From Burkholderiales bacterium (GTDB lineage: Bacteria; Pseudomonadota; Gammaproteobacteria; Burkholderiales; Burkholderiaceae_C), in NCBI GenBank assembly GCA_026400105.1, contig JAPLPQ010000083.1, positions 45,817 to 109,816 of the forward strand: a stretch of 64,000 nucleotides of DNA. Direction: 5' to 3'. Under the pieces are notes generated by a model that was not told the origin of the DNA, searched no databases, and saw nothing but the letters and a program-made list of their open reading frames with translations. Shown in pieces: positions 23,181 to 32,979 of the stretch. The translations under genes were made by a program, and so were the position numbers. How positions within the stretch are numbered: position 1 is the stretch's first letter; each line of letters begins with the position of its first letter.

Positions 23181-23255
23181 GCCCATGTGGCTCAGTGGTA
23201 GAGCACCCCCTTGGTAAGGGGGAGGTCGGCAGTTCGATCCTGCCCATGGGCACCA
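23181..23255 (+). tRNA. tRNA-Thr(GGT)
   Basis: GCCCATG...CATGGGC acceptor, anticodon loop TTGGTAA, encoded CCA. Confidence 0.95.
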
Positions 23256-23505
23256 CGCCTTTCTCGTCATCTCGTGCCGCCATTCAGGCTGTCCGATTCC
23301 CCCCCCATTTTTTTCTTGTTGACCGCGCAGTCGCGTCCAGGCCAGGTCCTGGCTGCGTCGTCTTTGCATGTGGCGAAGCTTTCATATGACATTGCTAGAA
23401 TGTCCCAATATGAAAAAAATGTGGCGGATCAGCCGGCAGACCAGTAAGGGGCTGGAGGTCTAGCGATGAATGACCTGAATACCTGATGGTGGAAGAGCAA
23501 GCTGC

Positions 23506-25272
23506 ATGAGGCCTGACAAGAAGACGACCGAGCTGGCCGGGGCCCTGCTGGCCTTGAAGCCTCACTACTGGCGGGCCTTCGGCTTTGCCCTCGTGGCAGG
23601 CCTGCTGGTGCTGATGCCCACGCTTTACATGCTGGAAGTCTACGACCGGGTGATCAACAGCCGCAGCCACATGACATTGGCCATGTTGACGCTGCTGGTG
23701 CTGCTGGCCTACCTGGTGATGGAAGTGCTGGATTGGGCGCGCGCCGAGACCCTGCGCGAGGCCGGGCTGGCATTGGACAGAAGCCTGGCGCCGCGCGTGT
23801 TCCAGGCCATCTACGAGTCCAATCTGCGCCGTCCGGGGCCGCCCTCGATCCAGCCGATGAACGATTTCCGCACCCTGCGTGACTTCCTGCATCACCCGCT
23901 GCTGGGGTCGTTGCTGGAGTCACCGGTGTCGCTGGTGTTCGCGCTGATCCTGTTCATGATGAGTCCGGTGCTGGGCTGGTCTTCCGTCGCAGGCGCTGTG
24001 GTTCAGGTGGCGCTGGCCTGGCTCAACGAACGCAGCACGCAGCCGCCGTTGCTGGCGGCCAACCGCGCCGCGATTGCCGCCCAGCAATACGCCGACAGCT
24101 CGTTGCGCAACGCCGAGGTGATCGAGTCGATGGGCATGCTGCACCATATTCACGGCCGCTGGATGAGCAAGCAGCGCGAGTTCCTGGGCTTGCAGGCCCT
24201 GGCCTCCGACCGCGCTGGCGCCTTCCAGGCTGCCAGCAAGTTCGTCCAGACCACCATGGCCTCGCTGTTGCTCGGCGTGGGGGCCTGGTTGATACTCGAG
24301 AATGCCCTGCCCGGGGGTGGTGGCGCGATGATCGTCGGCTCGGTGCTGGGTGGGCGCATGCTGGCGCCGCTGGTGCAGCTGGTGAGCCAGTGGCGCGCGG
24401 TCGTCAACACGCGCGATGCCTGGGGCCGACTCGATCAGTTGCTGACGCAGTTGCCCGCCAAGCCGCCCGCCATGCCCTTGCCTGCGCCCAGGGGGCGACT
24501 GCAGGTGGAAAACCTGATGGCGGCAGCTCCGGGCTCGAATGCCGCCATCCTCAAGGGCGTGGCCTTCGCCTTGCAGCCGGGCGAAGCGCTGGCCGTGGTC
24601 GGACCATCCGCCTCGGGCAAGACCACGCTGGCCAGGCTGCTGGTCGGGCTCTGGCCTGCCGCCAGCGGCAAGGTCAGGCTGGATGGCGCCGACATATTCG
24701 CCTGGGACAAGCTTGAGTTGGGTCCGCATCTGGGCTATCTGCCGCAGGGCGTCGAACTGCTTGAAGGCACTCTGGCCGAGAACATCGCGCGCTTCGGCGA
24801 CCTCAGCCCGGTCAGGCTGGAGGCGGCGGCGCGCGCCGTGGGCCTGCACGAATTCATCCTGAGCCTGCCCCAGGGCTACGACAGCCCGGTCGGTCGCGAC
24901 GGCGCCATGCTCTCGGGCGGTCAGCGTCAGCGCGTCGCGCTGGCCCGCGCGCTCTATGGCGATCCGGTATTGGTCGTGCTCGACGAGCCCAACTCCAGCC
25001 TGGACGAGGCCGGTGATCTGGCGCTGGCGCAGGCCATCGCCCAGCTCAAGGCGCGCGGCACCACCTTTGTCGTGATGACCCACCGCACCAGCGTGCTGGG
25101 CGTGGCCGACAAGCTGCTGGTGTTGCGCGACGGCGCGCAGCAGGCCTTCGGCCCGCGCGACGAGGTGCTGGCGGCGCTGAACAAGGCGGCGCAGCAGGCG
25201 CAACAGCAGGCCCAGAAAGCGCAGCCGGCTGTGCCGCAAGCTGCCGCCTGGATGGCATCCCCGGCCCCCTGA
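23506..25272 (+). CDS. Type I secretion system permease/ATPase (PrtD-like), first copy
   Basis: N-terminal TMD, Walker A GPSASGKTTLARLL, signature LSGGQRQRVALARAL, Walker B VLVVLDEPNSSLD. Confidence 0.9.
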   Translation: MRPDKKTTELAGALLALKPHYWRAFGFALVAGLLVLMPTLYMLEVYDRVINSRSHMTLAMLTLLVLLAYLVMEVLDWARAETLREAGLALDRSLAPRVFQAIYESNLRRPGPPSIQPMNDFRTLRDFLHHPLLGSLLESPVSLVFALILFMMSPVLGWSSVAGAVVQVALAWLNERSTQPPLLAANRAAIAAQQYADSSLRNAEVIESMGMLHHIHGRWMSKQREFLGLQALASDRAGAFQAASKFVQTTMASLLLGVGAWLILENALPGGGGAMIVGSVLGGRMLAPLVQLVSQWRAVVNTRDAWGRLDQLLTQLPAKPPAMPLPAPRGRLQVENLMAAAPGSNAAILKGVAFALQPGEALAVVGPSASGKTTLARLLVGLWPAASGKVRLDGADIFAWDKLELGPHLGYLPQGVELLEGTLAENIARFGDLSPVRLEAAARAVGLHEFILSLPQGYDSPVGRDGAMLSGGQRQRVALARALYGDPVLVVLDEPNSSLDEAGDLALAQAIAQLKARGTTFVVMTHRTSVLGVADKLLVLRDGAQQAFGPRDEVLAALNKAAQQAQQQAQKAQPAVPQAAAWMASPAP

Positions 25273-27047
25273 TGGCTGCGCACGAACTGGACGGATCGAA
25301 CAAGATGACAAGCAAGGGGTTTTTTGCGCGCAGCGAGCTCACGGCCACGCTGTGGACCTTCCGGCGTGAATTCTTGGTGGCAGGCCTTTTCAGCCTGGTG
25401 GTCAACCTGCTGCTGCTGTCGCCCACGCTCTACATGCTGCAAGTCTATGACCGCGTGCTGGTCAGTCGCAGCGAGCTGACCTTGCTGGCGGTGTCCCTGC
25501 TCACCTTGTTCCTGTTTGCCGTGATGGCATTTGCCGAATGGTCGCGCTCGCGTTTGCTGGTGCGCGCCGGCGTGAGGCTGGACGCCGTGCTGGGCACCAG
25601 GGTCTTCAATGCGACCTTCGAAGCCAACCTGAGCCAGTCGGGCGCGCCAGTGCAGCGTGCCTTTTCCGATCTGGCCGAGATCCGCCAGTTCCTGACTGGC
25701 AACGGCATCTTCGCCTTCTTCGATGCGCCCTGGACGCCGATCTACATCGCGGTGCTGTTCTTCCTTCATCCCTTCCTGGGCTGGGTCGCCATTGTTTTTG
25801 CCCTGGTCCAGGCCGCGCTGGCCTGGCTCGGCCACCGCCACACCGTCGCGCCGACCGAGGCGGCTGCCAAGGCTCAGAGCGAGGTCAACCAGTTCCTGCA
25901 GCACAAGCTGCGCAACGCCGAGGTGGTCGAGGCCATGGGCATGCTGGTTGGACTGCGCCAGCGCTGGCAGCAGCGCCACGCCGCCAGCATGGCCTTGCAC
26001 GGGGCTGCGCAGGGCCTGACACACCGCATCACGGCCACCAGCAAATGGGTGCGCTACTGTCAGCAGTCCCTGGCCCTGGGGGCCGGCGCCCTGCTGGTGA
26101 TCGACGGCCAGCTGAGTCCTGGCGCCATGATCGCGGCCAATGTGCTGATGACCCGCGCCCTGGCGCCGATCGACCTGATGGTCAGCAGCTGGCGCAGCTT
26201 CCTCGGCGCGCGCAGCGCGTTCGATCGACTCGAACAGCTGCTGGCGCTCCATCCGGAGCGCGACCCGGCGCTGACCCGCGTCCCGCCCAGGGGCTCGGTG
26301 TGCCTGCGCCAGGTGCAGGCCAGCGCCCCGGGGCGTTCCCGTCCCATCTTGCAGGACGTGAGCCTGCAGGCCGAACCCGGCAGCGTGACGGTGGTGCTGG
26401 GCCCCTCGGGGTCGGGCAAGTCCACGCTGGCGCGTGTGCTGGTCGGCATCTGGCCCGAGGTCCAGGGCGAGGTGCTGCTCGACGGGCGACCCCTGGATGG
26501 CTGGAGCCGTACCGAGCTGGGCCCGCATCTGGGCTATCTGCCGCAGGACATCGAGTTGTTCGACGGCACGATTGCCGAGAACATCGCCCGTTTCGCCCAG
26601 GTTGATTCCGGCCAGGTGATTGCGGCCGCGCAAAGCGCCGGCCTGCACGAGATGATCCTGCGCTTGCCCAAGGGCTACGACACCCCGATCGGCGAGGCCG
26701 GCGGCATGCTGTCGGGTGGCCAGCGCCAGCGCATTGCGCTGGCGCGCGCGATCTATGGCGAGCCTGCGCTGATCGTGCTCGACGAGCCCAACGCCAACCT
26801 GGATGACGTCGGCGAAGCCGCGCTGAACCAGGCGGTGCGCGAACTCAAGGCCAAGGGCAAGACGGTGTTCCTGATTACCCATCGCCCTGCTGCCGTTCAG
26901 TTGGCCGACCAGTTGCTGGTGCTGCAGGAGGGCCGCATCGTCATGCAGGGGCCGCGCCCTGCGGTGCTGGCGCAGTTGCAGGCGCGAGCCCAGGCTCAGG
27001 CTGCCAGGCCGGCTACGGCTCCCGGTGCCTGGCCGGCCTCGGCCTGA
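25272..27047 (+). CDS. Type I secretion system permease/ATPase (PrtD-like), second copy
   Basis: TMD, Walker A GPSGSGKSTLARVL, LSGGQRQRIALARAI, LIVLDEPNANLD; start overlaps previous stop. Confidence 0.9.
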   Translation: MAAHELDGSNKMTSKGFFARSELTATLWTFRREFLVAGLFSLVVNLLLLSPTLYMLQVYDRVLVSRSELTLLAVSLLTLFLFAVMAFAEWSRSRLLVRAGVRLDAVLGTRVFNATFEANLSQSGAPVQRAFSDLAEIRQFLTGNGIFAFFDAPWTPIYIAVLFFLHPFLGWVAIVFALVQAALAWLGHRHTVAPTEAAAKAQSEVNQFLQHKLRNAEVVEAMGMLVGLRQRWQQRHAASMALHGAAQGLTHRITATSKWVRYCQQSLALGAGALLVIDGQLSPGAMIAANVLMTRALAPIDLMVSSWRSFLGARSAFDRLEQLLALHPERDPALTRVPPRGSVCLRQVQASAPGRSRPILQDVSLQAEPGSVTVVLGPSGSGKSTLARVLVGIWPEVQGEVLLDGRPLDGWSRTELGPHLGYLPQDIELFDGTIAENIARFAQVDSGQVIAAAQSAGLHEMILRLPKGYDTPIGEAGGMLSGGQRQRIALARAIYGEPALIVLDEPNANLDDVGEAALNQAVRELKAKGKTVFLITHRPAAVQLADQLLVLQEGRIVMQGPRPAVLAQLQARAQAQAARPATAPGAWPASA

Positions 27048-27107
27048 GCCTCGGCTCCTGCTGTCCAGCCTTTTCCGTTCCGACCGATTTCGACCGAAAC
27101 ACTTACC

Positions 27108-28466
27108 ATGGCCCATCCTCAGCAACCCCTGACTCCCGCCTCCGCCACGCCCGGGACGGCCTCATCCAGCCAACCGCCAGCCGATGCCGGTCGCGTGGCT
27201 CGCATCGGTCTGTGGACCCTGGGCCTGGGCTTCGGCGGCTTTCTGCTCTGGGCCGGACTGGCTCCGCTCGACGAGGGGGTGCCGACCCACGGCATGGTCG
27301 CGATTGACACCAAGCGCAAGGCTGTCCAGCACCTGAGCGGCGGCATCGTCAAGCGGGTGCTCGTCAGGGAAGGCGATCAGGTCCAGCAGGGCCAGACCCT
27401 GGTTGAGCTCGACCCGGCGGTGGCGCGCGCCAATTACGAAGCCGTGCGTCAGCGCTACCTGGGCTTGCGCGCGATGCAGGGCCGGCTGCTGGCCGAGCAG
27501 TCCGGTGCTGCTGGTGTCAGCTTTCATCCCGAGCTCCAGCAGGCGGCGAGCGACCCGCTGATCCAGAGCCAGGTCGAGACGCAGCGCCAGCTGTTTCGCT
27601 CGCGCCGCGCGGCCTTGCGCGCCGATCTGCAGGGCATTGAAGAAAACATCCAGGGTCAGCAGGCCCAGTTGCAGGCTTACCAGAGCATGTCGATCAACCG
27701 CAGCAGCCAGCTTGCGCTGCTGCAGGACGAGCTCCAGCATACGCGCGAGCTGGTGGCCGAGGGCTACGCCCCGCGTAACCGTCAACTCGAGCTGGAGCGC
27801 TCGGTGGCCGATATCCAGGTCGCCATCGCTGATCTGAACGGCAACAGCCTGCGCGGCCAGCGCACGATTGCCGAACTGCGCCAGCGCGCGCTGGCGCGCC
27901 AGCAGGAATACCGCAAGGAGGTCGAGACCGCGCTGGCCGACGTCACACGCGAGGTCCAGTCCGACGCCGAGAAGTTCGTGGCCGTCAAGGCTGACCTCGA
28001 GCGCACCGAGATCCGGTCGCCGGCTTCCGGCCAAGTGGTCGGGTTGGCGGTGCAAACCGAGGGCGGCGTGGTCCAGCCGGGCCAGAAGCTGATGGATGTG
28101 GTGCCGGCCGATGCACCATTGCTGCTCGAGGCGCGCATCGAGCCGCACCTGATCGACAAGGTCAGTGCCGGGCTGCCGGCCGACCTGCGCTTCAGTGCTT
28201 TCGCGCATTCGCCACAGCTCGTGGTTGCCGGCGAGGTGGTGTCGATCTCGAGCGATCTGTTGTCCGAACAGCAGGGCAACGCGGTGTTTTCCTATTACCT
28301 GGCGCGCGTCAAGGTCACGCCCGAAGGCATGAAGACCTTGGGCCAGCGCCAGCTGCAGCCCGGCATGCCGGTCGAGGTCATTATCAAGACCGGCGAGCGT
28401 TCGCTGCTGACCTACCTGCTGCATCCGCTGACCAAGCGCCTGGCGGCGTCGCTGAAGGAGGAGTGA
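27108..28466 (+). CDS. HlyD family type I secretion periplasmic adaptor (PrtE-like)
   Basis: APLDEGVPTHGMVAIDTKRKAVQHLSGGIVKRVLVREGDQVQQGQTL; C-terminal PGMPVEVIIKTGERSLLTYLLHPL. Confidence 0.93.
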   Translation: MAHPQQPLTPASATPGTASSSQPPADAGRVARIGLWTLGLGFGGFLLWAGLAPLDEGVPTHGMVAIDTKRKAVQHLSGGIVKRVLVREGDQVQQGQTLVELDPAVARANYEAVRQRYLGLRAMQGRLLAEQSGAAGVSFHPELQQAASDPLIQSQVETQRQLFRSRRAALRADLQGIEENIQGQQAQLQAYQSMSINRSSQLALLQDELQHTRELVAEGYAPRNRQLELERSVADIQVAIADLNGNSLRGQRTIAELRQRALARQQEYRKEVETALADVTREVQSDAEKFVAVKADLERTEIRSPASGQVVGLAVQTEGGVVQPGQKLMDVVPADAPLLLEARIEPHLIDKVSAGLPADLRFSAFAHSPQLVVAGEVVSISSDLLSEQQGNAVFSYYLARVKVTPEGMKTLGQRQLQPGMPVEVIIKTGERSLLTYLLHPLTKRLAASLKEE

Positions 28467-29839
28467 ACATGCACGGATTGTCGACTTCGTCCGCCCAATC
28501 GAGCCGCCCGTGCCTTGTGCCCCGGTTGGCCAGCCTCGCGCTGACCGCCGTCCTGCTGACCGGTCTGCCCGCCTGGAGTCTTGACTTGCAGCAGGCCTAT
28601 GAGTCGGCGCAAGCGCATGATGCGACCGCGCGCGCGGCCGCCGCCGCTGCCGATGCCGCGCGTGAGCGCCTGCCGCAGGCCCGGGCGCAATTGCTGCCCA
28701 ATATTGCCTTCAGCGCCGGGCGCAATCGCAACGACCTGTCGCGCGAGCAGGCTGGAGTTTCCATTCCCGAGGCGCCTTATTACAGCGTCAACCAGACCCT
28801 GCAGCTGCGCCAGCCGATCTACCGCCGGCCGCTGATGCTCGCGCTCGAGCAGGCCGACCATCTGGTCGCCGATGCCGAAGCCACGCTGGAGCGCGAGCGG
28901 CAGAATCTGGGGGTACGGGTGACTGGTGCCTATCTGGAGGCGCTGCTGGCGCAGGATCAGCTCGATCTGGTATTGCACCAGCATGCCTTCACTCTGGCTT
29001 ATCTGGACGCGGCGCGCAAGGCGCTGGCAGCGGGTTCCGGTACCCGGACCGAGATCGACGAGGCGCAAGCCCGGTTGGACCTGAACCTGGCGCAGCAGCT
29101 CGAGGCGCGCCAGCAGGTCGACTACACCCGTCGCCAGCTCGAGTCCATGACCGGCCAGCCAGCCGGCGAGCTGGTACCGATCGATCCGCAGCGGCTGACC
29201 CTGGTGGCGCCGCAACCGGCCGCGCTGGAGGACTGGCTGGTGCTGGCCGAGTCCGGCAGCCCGGAGCTGCTCGAGCTCAAGTCGCGGCTGGAGGCCGCAC
29301 GGCTGGAAGTCGGCAAGGCCCAGGGTGCCCATTACCCGACCCTCGATGCCGTGCTGCAGGTGACCCGCAGTGCGAGCGAGAACGTGACCTCGCCCGAATC
29401 GAGCTATCTCAACCGCATGATCGGTCTGCAGCTCAATGTGCCGATCTATGCCGGCGGCTACGCCAGTTCGGTGCTGCGCCAGGCCGCGGCAGAGAGCTTG
29501 CGCGCCGAGGAGACGCTGGAGGCAACCCGGCGCGATCTCGGTCTGCGCATGCAGCGCGAGTTCCGCGGCGTGACCGAGGGCGTGCTCAAGGTCCGGGCGC
29601 TGGAGCAGGCGGTGCGCTCGGCCGAGCAACTCGTCAAGTCGAGCCGGCGCTCGTTCGAGGCCGGCAGCCGCAGCCTACTCGACGTCCTGAATGCCGAGCA
29701 GCAGCAGCAGACCGCGCTGCGTGACCTGGCTCAGGCGCGTTACCTCTATCTGCTCTCGCATGTGCGCTTGCAGGCCCTGGCCGGCACCGATCAGGCGGCC
29801 GCCATCAACCAGGTCAATCGCTGGCTCGCGCTGCCATGA
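28463..29839 (+). CDS. TolC family type I secretion outer membrane protein
   Basis: LDLQQAYESAQAHDATARAA...LNVPIYAGGYASSVLRQA...RSLLDVLNAEQQQ. Confidence 0.9.
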   Translation: MNMHGLSTSSAQSSRPCLVPRLASLALTAVLLTGLPAWSLDLQQAYESAQAHDATARAAAAAADAARERLPQARAQLLPNIAFSAGRNRNDLSREQAGVSIPEAPYYSVNQTLQLRQPIYRRPLMLALEQADHLVADAEATLERERQNLGVRVTGAYLEALLAQDQLDLVLHQHAFTLAYLDAARKALAAGSGTRTEIDEAQARLDLNLAQQLEARQQVDYTRRQLESMTGQPAGELVPIDPQRLTLVAPQPAALEDWLVLAESGSPELLELKSRLEAARLEVGKAQGAHYPTLDAVLQVTRSASENVTSPESSYLNRMIGLQLNVPIYAGGYASSVLRQAAAESLRAEETLEATRRDLGLRMQREFRGVTEGVLKVRALEQAVRSAEQLVKSSRRSFEAGSRSLLDVLNAEQQQQTALRDLAQARYLYLLSHVRLQALAGTDQAAAINQVNRWLALP

Positions 29840-29879
29840 CCTGAGTCGATGGAGCGGTTCAGCGTGGCATTGGATGCAA

Positions 29880-29894
29880 GGGGCTGAAAGCCCC
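29880..29894. terminator. Hairpin between convergent tolC-like and metK genes (possible bidirectional terminator)
   Basis: GGGGCTGAAAGCCCC; no strong T tract. Confidence 0.35.
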
Positions 29895-29899
29895 CCGGA

Positions 29900-31090
29900 T
29901 CAGGCTGCCGACAGTCCAGCCAGATCGCGCAGCAGCTGGACCTTGTCGGTCCTCTCCCAGGTGAACTCGGGTTCGTCGCGACCGAAGTGGCCGTAGGCGG
30001 CGGTCTTGCTGTAGATCGGGCGCAGCAGGTCCAGCATCTGGATGATGCCGCGCGGACGCAGATCGAACACCTCGCGCACGATCTGGGCGATGCGTTCGTC
30101 GGCAATCACGCCGGTGCCCTCGGTGTAGACCGTGATGTTCATCGGCTGCGCGACGCCGATCGCGTAGGCGACCTGGATCTGGCATTGCTTGGCCAGGCCG
30201 GCGGCGACGATGTTCTTGGCCACATAGCGTGCGGCATAGGCGGCCGAGCGGTCGACCTTGGTCGGGTCCTTGCCGCTGAACGCGCCACCACCGTGCGGGC
30301 AGGCTCCGCCGTAGGTGTCGACGATGATCTTGCGACCGGTCAGGCCGCAGTCGCCCTGCGGGCCGCCGATGACGAAGCGGCCGGTCGGGTTGATCAGGTA
30401 CTTGGTGTCCTGCAGCCACTCCTTGGGCAGCACCGGCTTGATGATCTCCTCGATGATGGCCTCGGTGAAGCTGGCCTTCATCCTGGTCGGCGACTCCGAC
30501 TGGTCCGGGCTGTGCTGGGTCGACAGCACCACGGTGTCGATGCTGTGCGGCTTGCCGTCGACATAGCGCAGCGTGACCTGGCTCTTGGCGTCGGGGCGCA
30601 GGAAGGGCAGGCGGCCGTCCTTGCGCAGCTGGGCCTGGCGCTCGACCAGGCGGTGCGCGTAATAGATCGGCGCCGGCATCAGGTCGGGCGTCTCGTCGCA
30701 GGCGTAGCCGAACATCAGGCCCTGGTCGCCAGCGCCGATATTGAGGTAGTCGTCCGAGGCGTGGTCCACGCCCTGGGCGATGTCGTTGCTCTGCTTGTCA
30801 TAGGCCACCAGCACCGCGCAACCCTTGTAGTCGATGCCGTACTCGGTGTTGTCGTAGCCGATGCGCTTGATCGTGTCGCGCGCGACCTGGATGTAGTCGA
30901 CATTGGCCTGGGTCGTGATCTCGCCGGCCAGCACCACCAGACCGGTGTTGGTCAGGGTCTCGGCCGCCACGCGGCTGCGCGGGTCCTGCTCAAGGATCGC
31001 GTCGAGGATGGCGTCCGAGATCTGGTCCGCCACCTTGTCGGGGTGGCCTTCGGAAACCGATTCGGAAGTGAAGAGGTAGTCGCTGGACAT
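29900..31090 (-). CDS. metK: S-adenosylmethionine synthetase
   Basis: [33 protein letters not shown]...[12 protein letters not shown]...[23 protein letters not shown]. Confidence 0.97.
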   Translation of the reverse strand: MSSDYLFTSESVSEGHPDKVADQISDAILDAILEQDPRSRVAAETLTNTGLVVLAGEITTQANVDYIQVARDTIKRIGYDNTEYGIDYKGCAVLVAYDKQSNDIAQGVDHASDDYLNIGAGDQGLMFGYACDETPDLMPAPIYYAHRLVERQAQLRKDGRLPFLRPDAKSQVTLRYVDGKPHSIDTVVLSTQHSPDQSESPTRMKASFTEAIIEEIIKPVLPKEWLQDTKYLINPTGRFVIGGPQGDCGLTGRKIIVDTYGGACPHGGGAFSGKDPTKVDRSAAYAARYVAKNIVAAGLAKQCQIQVAYAIGVAQPMNITVYTEGTGVIADERIAQIVREVFDLRPRGIIQMLDLLRPIYSKTAAYGHFGRDEPEFTWERTDKVQLLRDLAGLSAA

Positions 31091-31096
31091 TCAATT

Positions 31097-31139
31097 GGCT
31101 CCGTGAAAAGTTGGCGCGTTGCCAACTCCTCACGGAGCC
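31097..31139 (-). promoter_or_regulatory. Long hairpin in metK 5' UTR that sequesters the putative SD
   Basis: Minus-strand RNA GGCUCCGUGA-GG-AGUUGGC-aacgc-GCCAACU-UU-UCACGGAGCC; GGAG of the 3' arm lies about 8-9 nt before the ATG. Confidence 0.7.
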
Positions 31140-31140
31140 T

Positions 31141-31200
31141 GGCGAACGCTTTAGCAGGATTTATGAGTCGCCCTGCAAGTAGTTCATTAACTCGGCGATG
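31141..31200 (-). ncRNA. SAM-II-like riboswitch candidate upstream of metK
   Basis: Minus-strand RNA GAGUUAAUGAACUACUUGCAGGGCGACUCAUAAAUCCUGCUAAAGC: GAGU/ACUC stem with crossing GCAGG/CCUGC pairing and GCUAAA motif. Confidence 0.6.
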
Positions 31201-31244
31201 TCGCGATTCTACGACTTGCCGGGGCTAGCGTCGATAATTACCCC

Positions 31245-32096
31245 GTGATGAAACATGTCTTTCGATCGTTGGCGGCCTGGCCGCTGCCCCTGCTGCACGC
31301 CCTGGGCTGGCTGCTGGGCTGGCTGTCCTGGCTGGGTTCGCCGTCCTACCGGCGCCGCTGGGCCTGCAACACCGGCCTGGCCGGTGTGACGGGCGCGGCG
31401 CGCTGGGCCTCGATCGGCGAGGCCGGCAAGCTCAGCGCCGAGCTGCCCCGGCTCTGGCTGGGCCGGCCGGTGCCTTGGCGCTGGGACGGCTCCGAGCATA
31501 TCGAGGCCGCGCGCCAGGCCGGGCAGGGCATGCTGTTGCTGACGCCGCACCTGGGCAGCTTCGAGATCGCGGCCCAGGCCTACGCGGCCTCCTTCGGTCT
31601 CGGTCCCGATGCCCGGCCGATGACGGTGCTGTACCGGCCGCCGCGCCAGACCTGGCTGCGCGAGGTGGTCGAGGCCAGCCGGGCCCGGCCGGGGCTGGCG
31701 ACGGCGCCGACCACGCTGGCCGGTGTGCGCCAGCTGATCGTGGCGCTCAAGCGGGGCGAGGCGGTTGGACTGCTGCCCGACCAGGTGCCGCCCGAGGGCC
31801 AGGGCCTGTGGGCGCCATTCTTCGGCCAGCCGGCCTACACCATGACGCTGTCGGCGCGCTTCGCTCGCCTGCCCAACACCCGCGTGCTGCTGGCCTGGGG
31901 CGAGCGCCTGTCCTGGGGCCGCGGCTATGTCGTGCATATCCTGCCGCTCGAGCAGGTGCTCGAGGTGCCGCTCTCGGACGAGATGTCCGAACTGACGGCC
32001 CAGATCAATCTCGCGATGGAGCGGGTGATCGCGCTCTGCCCGCAGCAATACCTCTGGGGTTACGCGCGCTACAAGTCGCCGCGCTCAGCGGCCTGA
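31245..32096 (+). CDS. Lysophospholipid/lipid A acyltransferase (LpxL/HtrB family)
   Basis: GMLLLTPHLGSFEIAAQAYA (HX4D/E-like), LLPDQVPPEGQGLWAPFFGQPAYT. Confidence 0.88.
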   Translation: MMKHVFRSLAAWPLPLLHALGWLLGWLSWLGSPSYRRRWACNTGLAGVTGAARWASIGEAGKLSAELPRLWLGRPVPWRWDGSEHIEAARQAGQGMLLLTPHLGSFEIAAQAYAASFGLGPDARPMTVLYRPPRQTWLREVVEASRARPGLATAPTTLAGVRQLIVALKRGEAVGLLPDQVPPEGQGLWAPFFGQPAYTMTLSARFARLPNTRVLLAWGERLSWGRGYVVHILPLEQVLEVPLSDEMSELTAQINLAMERVIALCPQQYLWGYARYKSPRSAA

Positions 32097-32141
32097 GGCC
32101 GGGCCTGGACTCAGGCTCGAGGCCGTCACAGGCGGTTCATT

Positions 32142-32870
32142 TCAGGCGTCGGCTGCCGGCGCCTCAGGGGCATCCGGTGCAGCGGCGGCGGCATCGACCG
32201 GATGGGTCCAGTCCCAGAGCAGGGTCGCGACATCGTCGAGCCCCTGTTTCTTGAGCGCCGAGAACAGCCGGACCTCGCCGCCGCCGGCCTGCAGCCGCGT
32301 GATCGACAGCACCTTGGCCGCCTCGCTGCGGGTCAGCTTGTCGGATTTGGTCAGCAGCACCAGGAACTTGAGCCCCTGTTCGACGCGCGGCCGCACGATC
32401 TCGAGCAGCGCCTCGTCGAGCTCGGTCAGGCCCAGGCGCGGATCGCACAGCAGCACGATGCCGCGCAGATTGGGCCGGCTGACCAGATAGTTGGCCATCA
32501 CCTGCTGCCAGCGCCGCTTGGCTTCCTGCGGCACGGCGGCATAGCCGTAGCCCGGCAGGTCGGCCAGCACCGCATCGACCGCGCCCTGCTTGCCGAGCGC
32601 GAACAGGTTGATGCTCTGCGTGCGGCCCGGCGTCTTGGAGGCGAAGGCCAGCCGCTTTTGCTGGGTCAGCGTGTTGATGCTGGTCGACTTGCCCGCATTG
32701 GAGCGGCCGACGAAGGCGATCTCGGGCACATCGAGCGCCGGCAGGTGGTGCAACTGCGGCGCCTCGGTCAGGAAACGCGCGGTATGCAGCCAGCCGTGCG
32801 CCGTTTTGACATCGAATGCGGGCCGGGCAGCGGGCTGGATTTTGCGGTCGGAGGCGGGTTCTGAGCTCAT
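32142..32870 (-). CDS. engB: Ribosome biogenesis GTPase YihA/YsxC (EngB)
   Basis: EIAFVGRSNAGKSTSINTL...FASKTPGRTQSINLF...DLPGYGYA; start uncertain (ORF open to 32906). Confidence 0.93.
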   Translation of the reverse strand: MSSEPASDRKIQPAARPAFDVKTAHGWLHTARFLTEAPQLHHLPALDVPEIAFVGRSNAGKSTSINTLTQQKRLAFASKTPGRTQSINLFALGKQGAVDAVLADLPGYGYAAVPQEAKRRWQQVMANYLVSRPNLRGIVLLCDPRLGLTELDEALLEIVRPRVEQGLKFLVLLTKSDKLTRSEAAKVLSITRLQAGGGEVRLFSALKKQGLDDVATLLWDWTHPVDAAAAAPDAPEAPAADA

Positions 32871-32979
32871 GTGCGGTTCTGCGGTCATCGTCCATTGTAA
32901 AATCATCTCGTTCTGCGTCTTGCGTGTTCATAGTTACGCAAGTCGTTCCTTCGCCAACCGACGCCATCTGCCCCTCGAA

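Noticed and set aside
22996-23505. tRNA cluster followed by the type I secretion operon as a possible tRNA-integrated island
   Set aside because: No integrase, no visible duplicated tRNA 3' end, and flanks are ordinary; cannot support an island from this window.
24954-27125. 723-aa minus-strand ORF over the T1SS ABC gene
   Set aside because: Antisense shadow ORF of a clearly coding gene; low-complexity HQR/AG-rich composition.
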